Below, piece by piece: positions 24,559-32,990 of a DNA stretch of 56,710 nucleotides. The number at the start of each line of letters is the position of its first letter. Positions within the stretch are counted from its first letter, which is position 1. This DNA comes from Planctomycetota bacterium (GTDB taxonomy: Bacteria; Planctomycetota; Phycisphaerae; Phycisphaerales; SM1A02). The translations under genes were made by a program, and so were the position numbers. The DNA lies in contig QWPW01000022.1 in assembly GCA_003671025.1 (NCBI GenBank), forward strand, positions 1-56,710, written 5' to 3'. The notes beneath the pieces were generated by a model. The model was not told where the DNA came from and did no database searches. It was given only the letters and a program-made list of their open reading frames with translations.

Positions 24559-25299
24559 ATGGATCCCGCGTCTTTGAACTCGTCGCCTGCGCACCCTGTG
24601 TCGGTTGATACTGCGACGACGATGTCGCGCGATGTCACGCGCGAGGGATCGCTGCTTGATCGTGGCAATCTTCCATCGTGGCGCTCGCCGTTGGCGTGGT
24701 GCACGTTGCTCGGAGTCTTTGCCACAGGCCTCGCAATCGACCTCCTGAGTAAGAGCTGGGCGTTTGAGACCATCGCGGGATATCCCGTCGAGCTTGATCG
24801 TCAACGCATCCTCGATGACCCATCGTTTTTTGTGCCGCATCATGCGCGCTCTGCGGCGCTGCCGTGGGATTTGCTCGACTTCCGTTTGGTGCTCAATCAC
24901 GGCGCGGTGTTTGGCATCGGCCAACAACGGCGCGGCTTGTTCATCGGCTTCACCTTGCTGGCCACGACCGCAGCGATCGTATTGTTCGCGCGAGGAACAC
25001 GCGCGCGCATGCACATGATGCACGTCGCCGTGGGCATGATTCTCGCGGGCGGATTGGGCAATCTCTTTGATCGCATCTACTACGGCGCGGTGCGTGACTT
25101 TCTGCACATGCTGCCCGAGTGGCAATTGCCTATGGGTTGGCACTGGCCGGGCAATGGCAACGGCGACGTCTTTCCTTGGGTGTTCAACATTGCTGATGTA
25201 ATGCTGCTCGCGGGAATGGCGCTGTTTGTCTTGAGCAGTTGGATCGAAGATCGTCGCGCGCGTCGCGGCGGCGAAGTCTCGATGACCACTGCAGCGTGA
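24559..25299 (+). CDS. lspA: Lipoprotein signal peptidase (signal peptidase II)
   Basis: The 246-residue protein has four hydrophobic segments and the family's motifs: LVLNHGAVFGIG, GMILAGGLGNLFDRI and FNIADVMLLAGM, the last two holding the catalytic aspartates. It cleaves prolipoproteins at the lipobox, matching the several lipoproteins in this window. It is longer than the usual ~160-170 residues because of a polar N-terminal extension and inserts, one of which holds QLPMGWHWPGNGNGD. A GTG directly before the ATG is an alternative start. Confidence 0.92.
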   Translation: MDPASLNSSPAHPVSVDTATTMSRDVTREGSLLDRGNLPSWRSPLAWCTLLGVFATGLAIDLLSKSWAFETIAGYPVELDRQRILDDPSFFVPHHARSAALPWDLLDFRLVLNHGAVFGIGQQRRGLFIGFTLLATTAAIVLFARGTRARMHMMHVAVGMILAGGLGNLFDRIYYGAVRDFLHMLPEWQLPMGWHWPGNGNGDVFPWVFNIADVMLLAGMALFVLSSWIEDRRARRGGEVSMTTAA

Positions 25300-25329
25300 A
25301 TGACCAACGCCCGCGATGGCCACCCGCGT

Positions 25330-26052
25330 TTACGCGCCCGATGACTCCATCAGTTGCAGCGCCGCTTCGAGTGTCATCACACACGACGCATCGATGAGTT
25401 CGGGCACATCGCCTAATCGTCGCGCGAGTTGCTCGGTGAATGGACCAACCGCGGTGCGACGCAACGATGCACAGTGACCGCCCGTTCCCAACGCGACGCC
25501 GAGATCGCGCGCAAGACTGCGCACGTAAAACCCTTTACCCGTGCGCATCGCGATGCGCGCGATCGGCCACTCGTACTCGAGTAACGCGATCTCATGCACG
25601 CGCACGGTGCGCGCGGGAAGCTCTTGTGGTTGATCATCACGCGCGAGTTGGTAGGCGCGTTTGCCTTGCACATGAATCGCGCTAAACGACGGGGGACGCT
25701 GCTGAATATCGCCGTGAAACAAGCGCAACGCATTGGTGACGTCGTCGCGCGTGGGCGGGCGAGCGACTTCAACTTCGCGTCGCTCGCCTTCGCGATCATC
25801 GGTAGCGGTAAACGCGGAGAGATCGACTTCGGTCTCGTACTTTTTTTCGGTAGCCATCAGTCGATCGATCGACTTGGTCGCACGTCCAAACGCGACGACC
25901 AACACGCCCGTGGCCAAAGGATCAAGTGTGCCCGCGTGACCAGCCTTGGCTCGACCGGCGCGACGGCGCGCGATCTCAACGACGCGCATCGAACTCATGC
26001 CCAGTTCCTTGTCGACGATGAAGATGCCCGTGAGATCGCTTTCGATACGCAT
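25330..26052 (-). CDS. truB: tRNA pseudouridine(55) synthase
   Basis: The ATG at 26052 gives 240 residues starting MRIESDLTGIFIVDKELGMSS, a typical TruB N-terminus. The catalytic Asp44 lies in GHAGTLDPLATGVL. Further blocks are KKYETEVDL, RPPSFSAIHVQGKRAY and GFYVRSLARDLG. It makes pseudouridine 55 in the T-loop of tRNAs. It is shorter than E. coli TruB (about 314) because the C-terminal PUA-like part is reduced. It converges on lspA with 30 bp between. Confidence 0.93.
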   Translation of the reverse strand: MRIESDLTGIFIVDKELGMSSMRVVEIARRRAGRAKAGHAGTLDPLATGVLVVAFGRATKSIDRLMATEKKYETEVDLSAFTATDDREGERREVEVARPPTRDDVTNALRLFHGDIQQRPPSFSAIHVQGKRAYQLARDDQPQELPARTVRVHEIALLEYEWPIARIAMRTGKGFYVRSLARDLGVALGTGGHCASLRRTAVGPFTEQLARRLGDVPELIDASCVMTLEAALQLMESSGA

Positions 26053-26130
26053 GCATGGAGTATGCAGATTTCTCGCGCGCCGTGAGGCATGAGTCATCGT
26101 GCATCGAGAATCACCGACGATGCTTGAGAG

Positions 26131-26136
26131 TACGAT
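26131..26136 (+). promoter_or_regulatory. -10 hexamer TACGAT of rmuC
   Basis: TACGAT ends 7 nt before the ATG at 26144, favouring that start over the ATG at 26120, which lies upstream of the hexamer. Confidence 0.4.
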
Positions 26137-26143
26137 CGCCTTC

Positions 26144-27667
26144 ATGGTTGGAACTTCAAACTTGGTGGGAATCACCTTCGGCGTAGCGCTCGGCGGAGTC
26201 GCCGCGTTTCTCGTGACCAGTTTGCTGCTGCGCGCGAGGACCGCGACTGCGACGGCGCTCGCTGAAGCGACGCGTCGCGAACTCGACATCGCGCGGACAG
26301 AGTTGCAAAGCGGACGAGTGGAGTTGTCCGCCGCGTTGCAAGAAGTCGCGAGCACGAAGGCGTCGCTGGCCGCAGCGAGCGCAGCAACTGAGCAAGCGCG
26401 CACTCAAGCATCTACCGAGCGCGCGCGCGCCGATCAAGAGTCAAGCGCCCGCGCTCTGCTCGCGCAAGAACTTCGCGCGGTCGAAACGCGCATCCATGAG
26501 CGCGGCGATGCGATGGAGAAGCAACTGGCGGAGCGCGAGCGTTCCATCGAAGAGCTGCGTCGCACGGTGGATCAATCGAAAGCCTCGCTCATCGAAGCGT
26601 TCAAAGCCACGGGCAGCGATGTGCTCAAGATGAGCGAAGACCGCTTGGTGCAACGCGCGCAGGAACAATTCGAGGGGCAGAGCAAACTCTCGCAGCAAGA
26701 TCTTGAGTCGCGACAGAAAGCGATTGACGCCACTCTGATTCCGCTCAAAGAACAGTTGGTCAAGCACGAAGAACTGATGAAGACGCTGGGCGAACGGCGC
26801 GAAGGCGACGCGAAGATGTTGGGCGAGCAGCTCAATCAGATCGCGGATTTGCAACAGCGAGCGTCGAGCGCGGCGCAGCTGTTGACCAGCGCGATGCGTG
26901 ACAATCGCCAACGCGGGCAGTGGGGTGAAGTCGCGTTGCGCACCGTGGTCGAGATGGCAGGCTTGACCGCGGGAGTGCATTTCACGGAGCAGCAGAGCAT
27001 CGAGGGCGAGGAAGGTCGCTTGCGTCCCGACATGATCGTGCGGCTGCCGAGTGATCGATTTATCGCGATCGACTCGAAGGTGCCGTTGAGCGCGTATCTG
27101 AACTCAATTGATCCAGCAATCAGCGATCAGGCGCGGCGGGAGTTACGCGACCAGCATGCAAGCGCGCTGAGCAATCACATTCGCTCGCTGCACGCGCGCG
27201 GTTATGCCGCGGCGGTTGAAGGCGAAGTGGAGTTCACCGTGCTGTTCATCCCGATCGAGAGTGCGTTCACCGCGGCATTTGAAACGGATCCCGCGATGCA
27301 CAGCGAAGCGATGAAGCGCAAAGTGATTGTCGCAACACCGAGCACACTGCTTGCGCTGTTGCGCACGGTGGCGATGCATTGGAGCAACGCCAAACTTGCT
27401 GAAAACGCCGCGCAGATTGGCGATGAAGCGAAAGAACTGGTCAAGCGCGTGGGCATCTTCGTGAAGCACCTCAACATGGTTGGCGACAAGCTCGGCGCGG
27501 CGAGCACGGCGTACAACGCAGCGCTCAGCTCGTTCGAGAAGCGTTTGATTCAGCAGGTCAACAAAGTCGCAGAACTCACGACGGTTGATGAAGTGGAGCT
27601 GGGCGAGGCGATTGTTGAAATGCCGCGACGCCTCGCATTGCCTGAATCAGCGGAGAGCAGCGAATAA
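26144..27667 (+). CDS. rmuC: DNA recombination protein RmuC
   Basis: The 507-residue protein has one N-terminal membrane helix (VGITFGVALGGVAAFLVTSLLL), a long coiled coil (about 25-230), and the RmuC nuclease-like core: NRQRGQWGEVALRTVVEMAGL, RLRPDMIVRLP and FIAIDSKVPLSAYL. The core resembles the PD-(D/E)xK fold. The family limits inversions at short repeats and is membrane-anchored. In-frame starts at 26120 (ATG) and 26099 (GTG) would add 8 or 15 residues. It converges on the YciI-like gene. Confidence 0.9.
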   Translation: MVGTSNLVGITFGVALGGVAAFLVTSLLLRARTATATALAEATRRELDIARTELQSGRVELSAALQEVASTKASLAAASAATEQARTQASTERARADQESSARALLAQELRAVETRIHERGDAMEKQLAERERSIEELRRTVDQSKASLIEAFKATGSDVLKMSEDRLVQRAQEQFEGQSKLSQQDLESRQKAIDATLIPLKEQLVKHEELMKTLGERREGDAKMLGEQLNQIADLQQRASSAAQLLTSAMRDNRQRGQWGEVALRTVVEMAGLTAGVHFTEQQSIEGEEGRLRPDMIVRLPSDRFIAIDSKVPLSAYLNSIDPAISDQARRELRDQHASALSNHIRSLHARGYAAAVEGEVEFTVLFIPIESAFTAAFETDPAMHSEAMKRKVIVATPSTLLALLRTVAMHWSNAKLAENAAQIGDEAKELVKRVGIFVKHLNMVGDKLGAASTAYNAALSSFEKRLIQQVNKVAELTTVDEVELGEAIVEMPRRLALPESAESSE

Positions 27668-27674
27668 TCTTCCA

Positions 27675-27710
27675 TGATCACTGGTGATCAATGTTGATCA
27701 ATGTTGATCA
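27675..27710. repeat. Four TGATCA palindromes spaced exactly 10 bp
   Basis: TGATCA begins at 27675, 27685, 27695 and 27705. The first two form a 7-bp inverted repeat (TGATCAC-TG-GTGATCA). The last two sit in direct repeats of ATGTTGATCA. The fourth covers the stop codon of the minus-strand gene. The site lies between convergent rmuC and the YciI-like gene. Confidence 0.85.
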
Positions 27711-28205
27711 CTCGTGACCAATCGGCCGCACATGCACGGTCTCGCCGTGCAACAACGCGGGGCATGTTGCGGCGATGTGCTCTGCTTGCGCTGCGTCCTT
27801 CACCTCGACGATGAAGAAGCCCGTGAGGCTCGGCGCGTTGGGGTCGAGCGGATCAGCGTCGGCTTCACCAGTAGCGTCGAGTGTGATTTGCACTCCACCG
27901 CGACCCATCGGCGCGCCATCTTTGAAGTGACCCGACGCGCGCAGATCCTTGATCCACGCCATGTACTTCTCCATGAGCGCGTCTTGTTCCGCTTTGGGCA
28001 AGCGATTCCATGCGTCACCGGTTTCGTACATGAGAATCGCAAATTGCTGCAGGGTTGATTCCGTGGCGGAGGTTGTGGACTTGGTCGTGGGTGCGACGCT
28101 TGCCGTCGGCGTGGTCGACGCGCATGCGCAAAGGAGCAACGCCAACGACGAGAGCGAAAGACATCGAACACGAAACCGCAGTGATTGAGTGAGATGAGTG
28201 TTCAT
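27708..28205 (-). CDS. Lipoprotein with YCII-related domain
   Basis: The 165-residue protein has a signal peptide with a lipobox near residues 23-28 (LLLCAC) and a Thr/Ser/Ala-rich linker. A YCII/YciI-like ferredoxin-fold domain follows from ~50 (QQFAILMYETGD...), with MEKYMAWIKDLRASGHFKDG and GFFIVEVKDAAQAEHIAATCPAL. Stand-alone YciI proteins are cytosolic with unclear enzymatic roles; the export signal here is unusual. The APC permease gene lies 25 bp downstream-upstream on the same strand. Confidence 0.8.
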   Translation of the reverse strand: MNTHLTQSLRFRVRCLSLSSLALLLCACASTTPTASVAPTTKSTTSATESTLQQFAILMYETGDAWNRLPKAEQDALMEKYMAWIKDLRASGHFKDGAPMGRGGVQITLDATGEADADPLDPNAPSLTGFFIVEVKDAAQAEHIAATCPALLHGETVHVRPIGHE

Positions 28206-28230
28206 CGAATGTTCTGTAGATGAGTGCGAC

Positions 28231-29586
28231 TTACGCGAGGGGAGTCGTGGAGGAAGAACGCCGCGGAACCAACAGCGGTTTGATGATCAGCAGAATCGCG
28301 ACGGTGATAGCGCACGCAAGGATCGCGTTGCTCCCGCCGTCGATCACGCTCGCAACGATGCTCCAACCCGCGAGCGCGAGATAGAGCAGCGGAGTGAACG
28401 GATAGAGCGGAACGCGAAACGGGCGTGGCGCGTCGGGCATGGTGCGGCGCAACACAATCACGGCAGCGATCGAGAGCGATGAGAACACATTCACCAGCAC
28501 CACCAACAGTTCCAAGATGTCGTTGAGCGAGCCGAGAAACAGCGCAAGCAAGCTGGCCACCACGGTCAAGATCAACGCGGCAACGGGTACGCCGTCGCTG
28601 CGACGCACGCCGAGCGCTGCGGGAATCTCTCGCGCGCGCGCCATCGACTCGAGAATGCGCGCGGAGGTGATGGTGCCGGACACGATGGTGGAGAAGAACA
28701 ACAGCGCGATGACTGCAGTCATGGCACTGCCGAGCGTTTCGCCAAAGAGAAGTTTGGCCGCGACGGCGCCGATGGCATCGAGTCCACCATCGTCATTGCC
28801 CGTCATCGCTGCAGGATCGATCACGCGCAGATACACGAGATTGACGCCGATATAGAGGACAAACACCAACGCGATCGCACCGATGATTGCGCGGGGGACG
28901 TTTCGACCAGGATGTTTGATGTCGCCGGCGATGTCAGCGCCCGTTGACCAGCCGAGATACGCGAAGCTCACGACCAGCGTGGCACTCGCAATCGCCGCAG
29001 AGAAAAGTCCCGGCGCATCTTGCGTAACTGGTGCGGTGAGTCGCGTGCTCACTGGCCACAACAATCCAGCAATCACGAACGCGGCGACAAACACAACTTT
29101 TACCATCGACAGCGCCGTGTTGAATGCGTAGCCCGCGCGCAGTCCAGGCAATTGCGAAACAAACGCAATCACGATCGCCGTCGCGGCGATGGCGTGTTGC
29201 GGAAGATCCGCGTCGAAGAGGTTGTCGATGTATTGCGCCATCAACAACGCGACCACGGCGAGCGAGAGAAAATATCCAGAGAGGATCGTGACCATGGCCA
29301 CGAGGTAGCCCACGGTGGCACCGAAGGCGCGACGCGCAAACTCAACGCTGCCGCCCGAACAAGGGATCATCGCGCCGAGCTCGGCCAGCGATAAACCGCC
29401 GCAAAGTGCGAGAATTCCCCCGAGAATCCACGGTGCCATGAAGTTCGTCGGTGTGCCTAGTGAGGCGCCGAATTGTCCTGAGAGCGAGAAGATTCCGCTG
29501 CCCACCATCGACGCAACCACGATGCCCATGGCACCGATAGGGCCGACCACACGAAAGCGATCGTTCTCGCGCGGAGCCTCAGTCAT
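28231..29586 (-). CDS. APC-family amino acid permease
   Basis: The 451-residue protein has about 12 hydrophobic helices and the APC start GIVVASMVGSGIFSLSGQF, in which the unwound TM1 motif GSGIF binds substrate backbone. GGGLSLAELGAMIPCSGGSVEFA follows as in amino-acid transporters. The ATG at 29586 overlaps the stop of the carbonic anhydrase gene as ATGA, indicating coupling; an ATG at 29601 would overlap further. The transported solute is not evident. Confidence 0.88.
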   Translation of the reverse strand: MTEAPRENDRFRVVGPIGAMGIVVASMVGSGIFSLSGQFGASLGTPTNFMAPWILGGILALCGGLSLAELGAMIPCSGGSVEFARRAFGATVGYLVAMVTILSGYFLSLAVVALLMAQYIDNLFDADLPQHAIAATAIVIAFVSQLPGLRAGYAFNTALSMVKVVFVAAFVIAGLLWPVSTRLTAPVTQDAPGLFSAAIASATLVVSFAYLGWSTGADIAGDIKHPGRNVPRAIIGAIALVFVLYIGVNLVYLRVIDPAAMTGNDDGGLDAIGAVAAKLLFGETLGSAMTAVIALLFFSTIVSGTITSARILESMARAREIPAALGVRRSDGVPVAALILTVVASLLALFLGSLNDILELLVVLVNVFSSLSIAAVIVLRRTMPDAPRPFRVPLYPFTPLLYLALAGWSIVASVIDGGSNAILACAITVAILLIIKPLLVPRRSSSTTPLA

Positions 29587-30209
29587 GCGCGCAACCTGCA
29601 TGATGGTTCGAGCGCGCGCACTTCATCGACCATTGGCGTGAGGTCGCGCAGCAGTCCATCACCGACGTCGTAAATCCATCCATGCACTCTGATCTCGCCC
29701 GCACGACCAGATTGCAACACGGGCGATTCTCGAACGTGCACCACTTGCACCGCGACATTGAGTTCACACAAGCGGCGCGATTGCGCATCGGGAGTTGTTT
29801 CCAACTCGATCTGATCCTTATAGAACTTCGCGATGTCGCGCACATGGCGAATCCAATGATCGACCACGCGACCTTCACTCGGTGCCAGCGCGGCAGAGAC
29901 GCCGCCGCAGCCGTAGTGACCGCACACGATGATCTCCTTCACTCGCAGCACGTTGACCGCGAAGTCCAACACCGCGAGACAGTTGAGATCACTGTGCACC
30001 ACCAGGTTGGCCACGTTGCGATGAACGAAGACTTCGCCCGGCGGAAGTCCAATGATTTCGTTGGCGGGAACTCGACTATCGGCGCAGCCAATCCATAAAT
30101 ACTGCGGGCGTTGCTGCGCGGCGAGCGCTTGGAAAAATCCCGGGTGCGCTTGTTCCATGCGCGTGGCCCACGCGCGATTGTTGGCCAAGAGATGATCAAG
30201 TTCTGGCAT
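29583..30209 (-). CDS. can: Beta-class carbonic anhydrase
   Basis: With the ATG at 30209 the 208-residue protein aligns in register with E. coli Can. Zinc ligands are Cys42, His98 and Cys101, and the Asp44-Arg46 dyad lies in CADSR. FVHRNVANLV, DLNCLAVLDFAVNVL and VCGHYGCGG complete the signature. It interconverts CO2 and bicarbonate in the cytosol. Upstream in-frame ATG codons are rejected because the TACGAT hexamer overlaps the one at 30218. It is the first gene of a pair with the permease. Confidence 0.93.
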   Translation of the reverse strand: MPELDHLLANNRAWATRMEQAHPGFFQALAAQQRPQYLWIGCADSRVPANEIIGLPPGEVFVHRNVANLVVHSDLNCLAVLDFAVNVLRVKEIIVCGHYGCGGVSAALAPSEGRVVDHWIRHVRDIAKFYKDQIELETTPDAQSRRLCELNVAVQVVHVRESPVLQSGRAGEIRVHGWIYDVGDGLLRDLTPMVDEVRALEPSCRLRA

Positions 30210-30216
30210 CGGAGCC

Positions 30217-30222
30217 ATCGTA
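30217..30222 (-). promoter_or_regulatory. -10 hexamer TACGAT of the carbonic anhydrase gene
   Basis: TACGAT (minus strand) ends 7 nt before the ATG at 30209. It is divergent from the rhamnose operon promoter, with only 22 bp between the two hexamers. Confidence 0.5.
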
Positions 30223-30244
30223 CGCGCTCTTCGCATTGATGCCG

Positions 30245-30250
30245 TACCTT
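30245..30250 (+). promoter_or_regulatory. -10 hexamer TACCTT of the rhamnose operon
   Basis: TACCTT ends 6 nt before the ATG at 30257. No Shine-Dalgarno lies between. Any -35 or operator must overlap the divergent carbonic anhydrase promoter region. Confidence 0.45.
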
Positions 30251-30256
30251 GTGGTG

Positions 30257-31450
30257 ATGCCCTCCTCATGCTCAGTCATTCCAGTGCACGCCTTGGCGCG
30301 CCTCGCACGACTCGAGATAGAAATTCCTTCATGGGGTTTCGCCGACACGGGGACGCGCTTTGGCAAGTTCTTGCAAGACGCGGCGGCATTGACGATTCAC
30401 GACAAGCTCGATGATGCAGCGCAGGTGCATCGACTCACTGGTGCGTGTCCGCGCATGGCGGTTCATGCGTTGTGGGATAGCACGCCTGGTGGTGCGAGCG
30501 AGTTGGTTGCCGCCGCGCGCGCACGCGGACTGCGCATTGGCAGCGTGAATCCAAATTTGTTCGAGAGCCAGTGCTATCGATTTGGTTCGGTGACCAACGA
30601 AGATCCATCGGTGCGTCGCGCCGCGATCACGCATCTCTTGCATTCGGTCGAGCTCGCGCAAGCGGTGGACTCGCGCACGTTGGTGGTGTGGCTTGCCGAC
30701 GGAACCAACTATCCCGGACAGGGGCACATCGCACGGCGCAAGCGTTGGTGCATGGAAGCGCTGCGTGAAGTGCATGACGCGATGCCCTCGTCGATGCAAA
30801 TGCTCATCGAATACAAGCCGTTCGAGCCAGCGTTCTATCACACCGATATTGCCGACTGGGGCATGGCGCAGACCTTCGCCAAGCATGCGGGGCCACGCGC
30901 GAAAGTGCTCATCGACATGGGCCATCATTTGCCGGGGCAGAACGTGGAACACATCGTCGCGTTCCTGGCCGATGAGGGAATGCTGGGCGGATTTCACTTC
31001 AACGATTCGCATTACGCCGACGACGATCTCACTACTGGATCGATCGATCCTTATCGCGTTTTCCGCATTTTTGTAGCCATTTGCGAAGCGGAGCATGCGC
31101 TCGGCCGCGACCTCCCCATCGAGTACATGATCGATCAATCGCACAACCTCAAGCCCAAGATCGAGGCGATGATTCAGACCGTGGTCACCGTGCAAGAGTT
31201 GTTCGCCAAGGCGTTGCTGGTGGATTTGGCAGCACTCGATGCCGCGCGCAGCAAGCATGATGTCGTCGCCGCAGAGGAATTTTTGAAGCACGCGTTTGCC
31301 ACCGATGTGCGCGGAGCACTCTGTGATTGGCGCGCCGCACGTGGCTTGCCTGCCCAACCATTGGTCGCGCATCGCACGAGCAACTACGAGGCGCGTGCGG
31401 CGAGCGATCGCTTGCCGCGCAAGAGTTCATCGGGCGGTTCCTACGCATGA
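30257..31450 (+). CDS. rhaI: L-rhamnose isomerase (RhaI type)
   Basis: The 397-residue protein is a TIM-barrel sugar isomerase with the block IEIPSWGFADTGTRFGKF found in the Pseudomonas-type RhaI. Metal-site regions include MLIEYKPFEPAFYHTD, VLIDMGHHLPGQNVEHIVA and GGFHFNDSHYADDDL. It converts L-rhamnose to L-rhamnulose in the cytosol. The start at 30257 is chosen by the -10 spacing; an ATG at 30239 is possible. It is first in a four-gene operon and overlaps the kinase gene by ATGA. Confidence 0.92.
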   Translation: MPSSCSVIPVHALARLARLEIEIPSWGFADTGTRFGKFLQDAAALTIHDKLDDAAQVHRLTGACPRMAVHALWDSTPGGASELVAAARARGLRIGSVNPNLFESQCYRFGSVTNEDPSVRRAAITHLLHSVELAQAVDSRTLVVWLADGTNYPGQGHIARRKRWCMEALREVHDAMPSSMQMLIEYKPFEPAFYHTDIADWGMAQTFAKHAGPRAKVLIDMGHHLPGQNVEHIVAFLADEGMLGGFHFNDSHYADDDLTTGSIDPYRVFRIFVAICEAEHALGRDLPIEYMIDQSHNLKPKIEAMIQTVVTVQELFAKALLVDLAALDAARSKHDVVAAEEFLKHAFATDVRGALCDWRAARGLPAQPLVAHRTSNYEARAASDRLPRKSSSGGSYA

Positions 31451-32946
31451 GTCGCGCGGCACGCCGGCATATTGCGATCGACCTCGGTGCATCGAGCGGG
31501 CGCGTCATGGAAGTGAAAGTAGGGGAGTCGACGCTCGCGGTGCGCGAGCTTCATCGCTTCGCCAACGCGCCGATTTGGCGCAGTGATGTGGGTAGCGACG
31601 GCGGTCGTTGGTGTTGGGCCATCGAGAGTTTGTGGACATCGATCATCGACGGACTGCGGGTGGCTGCGCGCGATGGCGCGGTTGATTCGATTGCGGTGGA
31701 TGCGTGGGGCGTCGACTACGGACTCATCGACGAAGCGGGTCGCTTGGTGCAGCCAGTGGCGGCGTATCGCGACGCGCGCACGCAAGCTTCCTTCATCGAT
31801 CTGCGCAATCGCATCGGTGACACGAACATCTATCGCGCGACGGGCATCGCCTTTCAACCGTTCAACACGCTCTACCAACTTGCCGCGGATGCGAGTGATC
31901 CTGCGCGTCCGCTCGAGCGCGCGCGTCACGTGTTGATGATTCCCGATCTCATCGCGTATTGGTTGTGTGGCGCCGTGCACAGTGAGCGCACCAACGCGAG
32001 CACGACGCAGATGTTGGACACGCACACGCGCGAGTGGAGTGCGCAACTGTGCGACGGTGCAGGGATTCCGCAGCGCATTTTGCCTGAGTTGGTTGATGCG
32101 GGACAAGCGGTTGGGTTAGGAACATTGCGTGCTGGTGTCGCGCGTGAAACCGGACTTTCGTCGAGCACGCCCGTGTTCGCGACGGCCACGCATGACACGG
32201 CTTCGGCGGTGATCGCGGCTCCGATTGATCCTGCGCGCGATCTGTTTGTCTCGAGTGGAACGTGGTCGTTGGTCGGCGCAGAGTTGCCCCATGCGATCAT
32301 CGATGACGCGGCGCGCGCAGCCAACATGACGAACGAACTGGGCGCGTTTTCTACGGTGCGATTTCTGCGCAACGTCGCGGGCATGTGGTTGGTGCAGCAA
32401 TGCGAGAGCGTCTTCGCGCGCGAGGGCCGAGCGCGTTCATGGAGCGAACTCTCTGCGCTTGCGGCGACTGCTCCCGCGTTGGCGAGTGTGATTGATCCCA
32501 ACGATCCCGCGCTCTTCGAATTGGGCGACATGCCTGCGCGTATTCGCGCGTTGTGTGCTGCGCGCGGAGAACGCGTTCCTGAGAGTGATGGTGAAATCAT
32601 CCGCTGCGCACTTGACAGCGTTGCTCTCGCAACGGCTCGTGCGGCACATGATGCGGCGCGCATCGCATCACATGACGCGCGCGGGCTGGTCATCGTTGGT
32701 GGCGGAAGCGCGAACGCGTTGCTCAATCAACTCATCGCAGATGCTTCAGGACTTGCAGTGGAGTGCGGCCCCATCGAATGCACCGCCATCGGTAACGCAC
32801 TTATGCAACACGCGGCGATGGAAGGACTCACCTCGGCCGCTCCGTTGCGTTCGCTCATTCGCAACACCACAGAGATGCCGCGCTTCGAACCGCGCGTCGT
32901 TGCATCCAAACAGATGCGCGAAGCAGCCGCACGCGTTTATGCCTAA
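31447..32946 (+). CDS. rhaB: L-rhamnulokinase
   Basis: The 499-residue FGGY-family kinase has the first ATP-binding block AIDLGASSGRVMEV, SIAVDAWGVDYGLID, VAAYRDART, TATHDTASAVIAAP and the C-terminal VIVGGGSANALLNQLIADASG. It phosphorylates L-rhamnulose at O-1 using ATP. The ATG overlaps the rhaI stop, so the two are likely coupled. An aldolase-dehydrogenase gene follows 44 bp on. Confidence 0.93.
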   Translation: MSRAARRHIAIDLGASSGRVMEVKVGESTLAVRELHRFANAPIWRSDVGSDGGRWCWAIESLWTSIIDGLRVAARDGAVDSIAVDAWGVDYGLIDEAGRLVQPVAAYRDARTQASFIDLRNRIGDTNIYRATGIAFQPFNTLYQLAADASDPARPLERARHVLMIPDLIAYWLCGAVHSERTNASTTQMLDTHTREWSAQLCDGAGIPQRILPELVDAGQAVGLGTLRAGVARETGLSSSTPVFATATHDTASAVIAAPIDPARDLFVSSGTWSLVGAELPHAIIDDAARAANMTNELGAFSTVRFLRNVAGMWLVQQCESVFAREGRARSWSELSALAATAPALASVIDPNDPALFELGDMPARIRALCAARGERVPESDGEIIRCALDSVALATARAAHDAARIASHDARGLVIVGGGSANALLNQLIADASGLAVECGPIECTAIGNALMQHAAMEGLTSAAPLRSLIRNTTEMPRFEPRVVASKQMREAAARVYA

Positions 32947-32990
32947 CTTGCTCGCTCGCACTCCTTTGCACGCCTTGCTTGAAACTCTCA

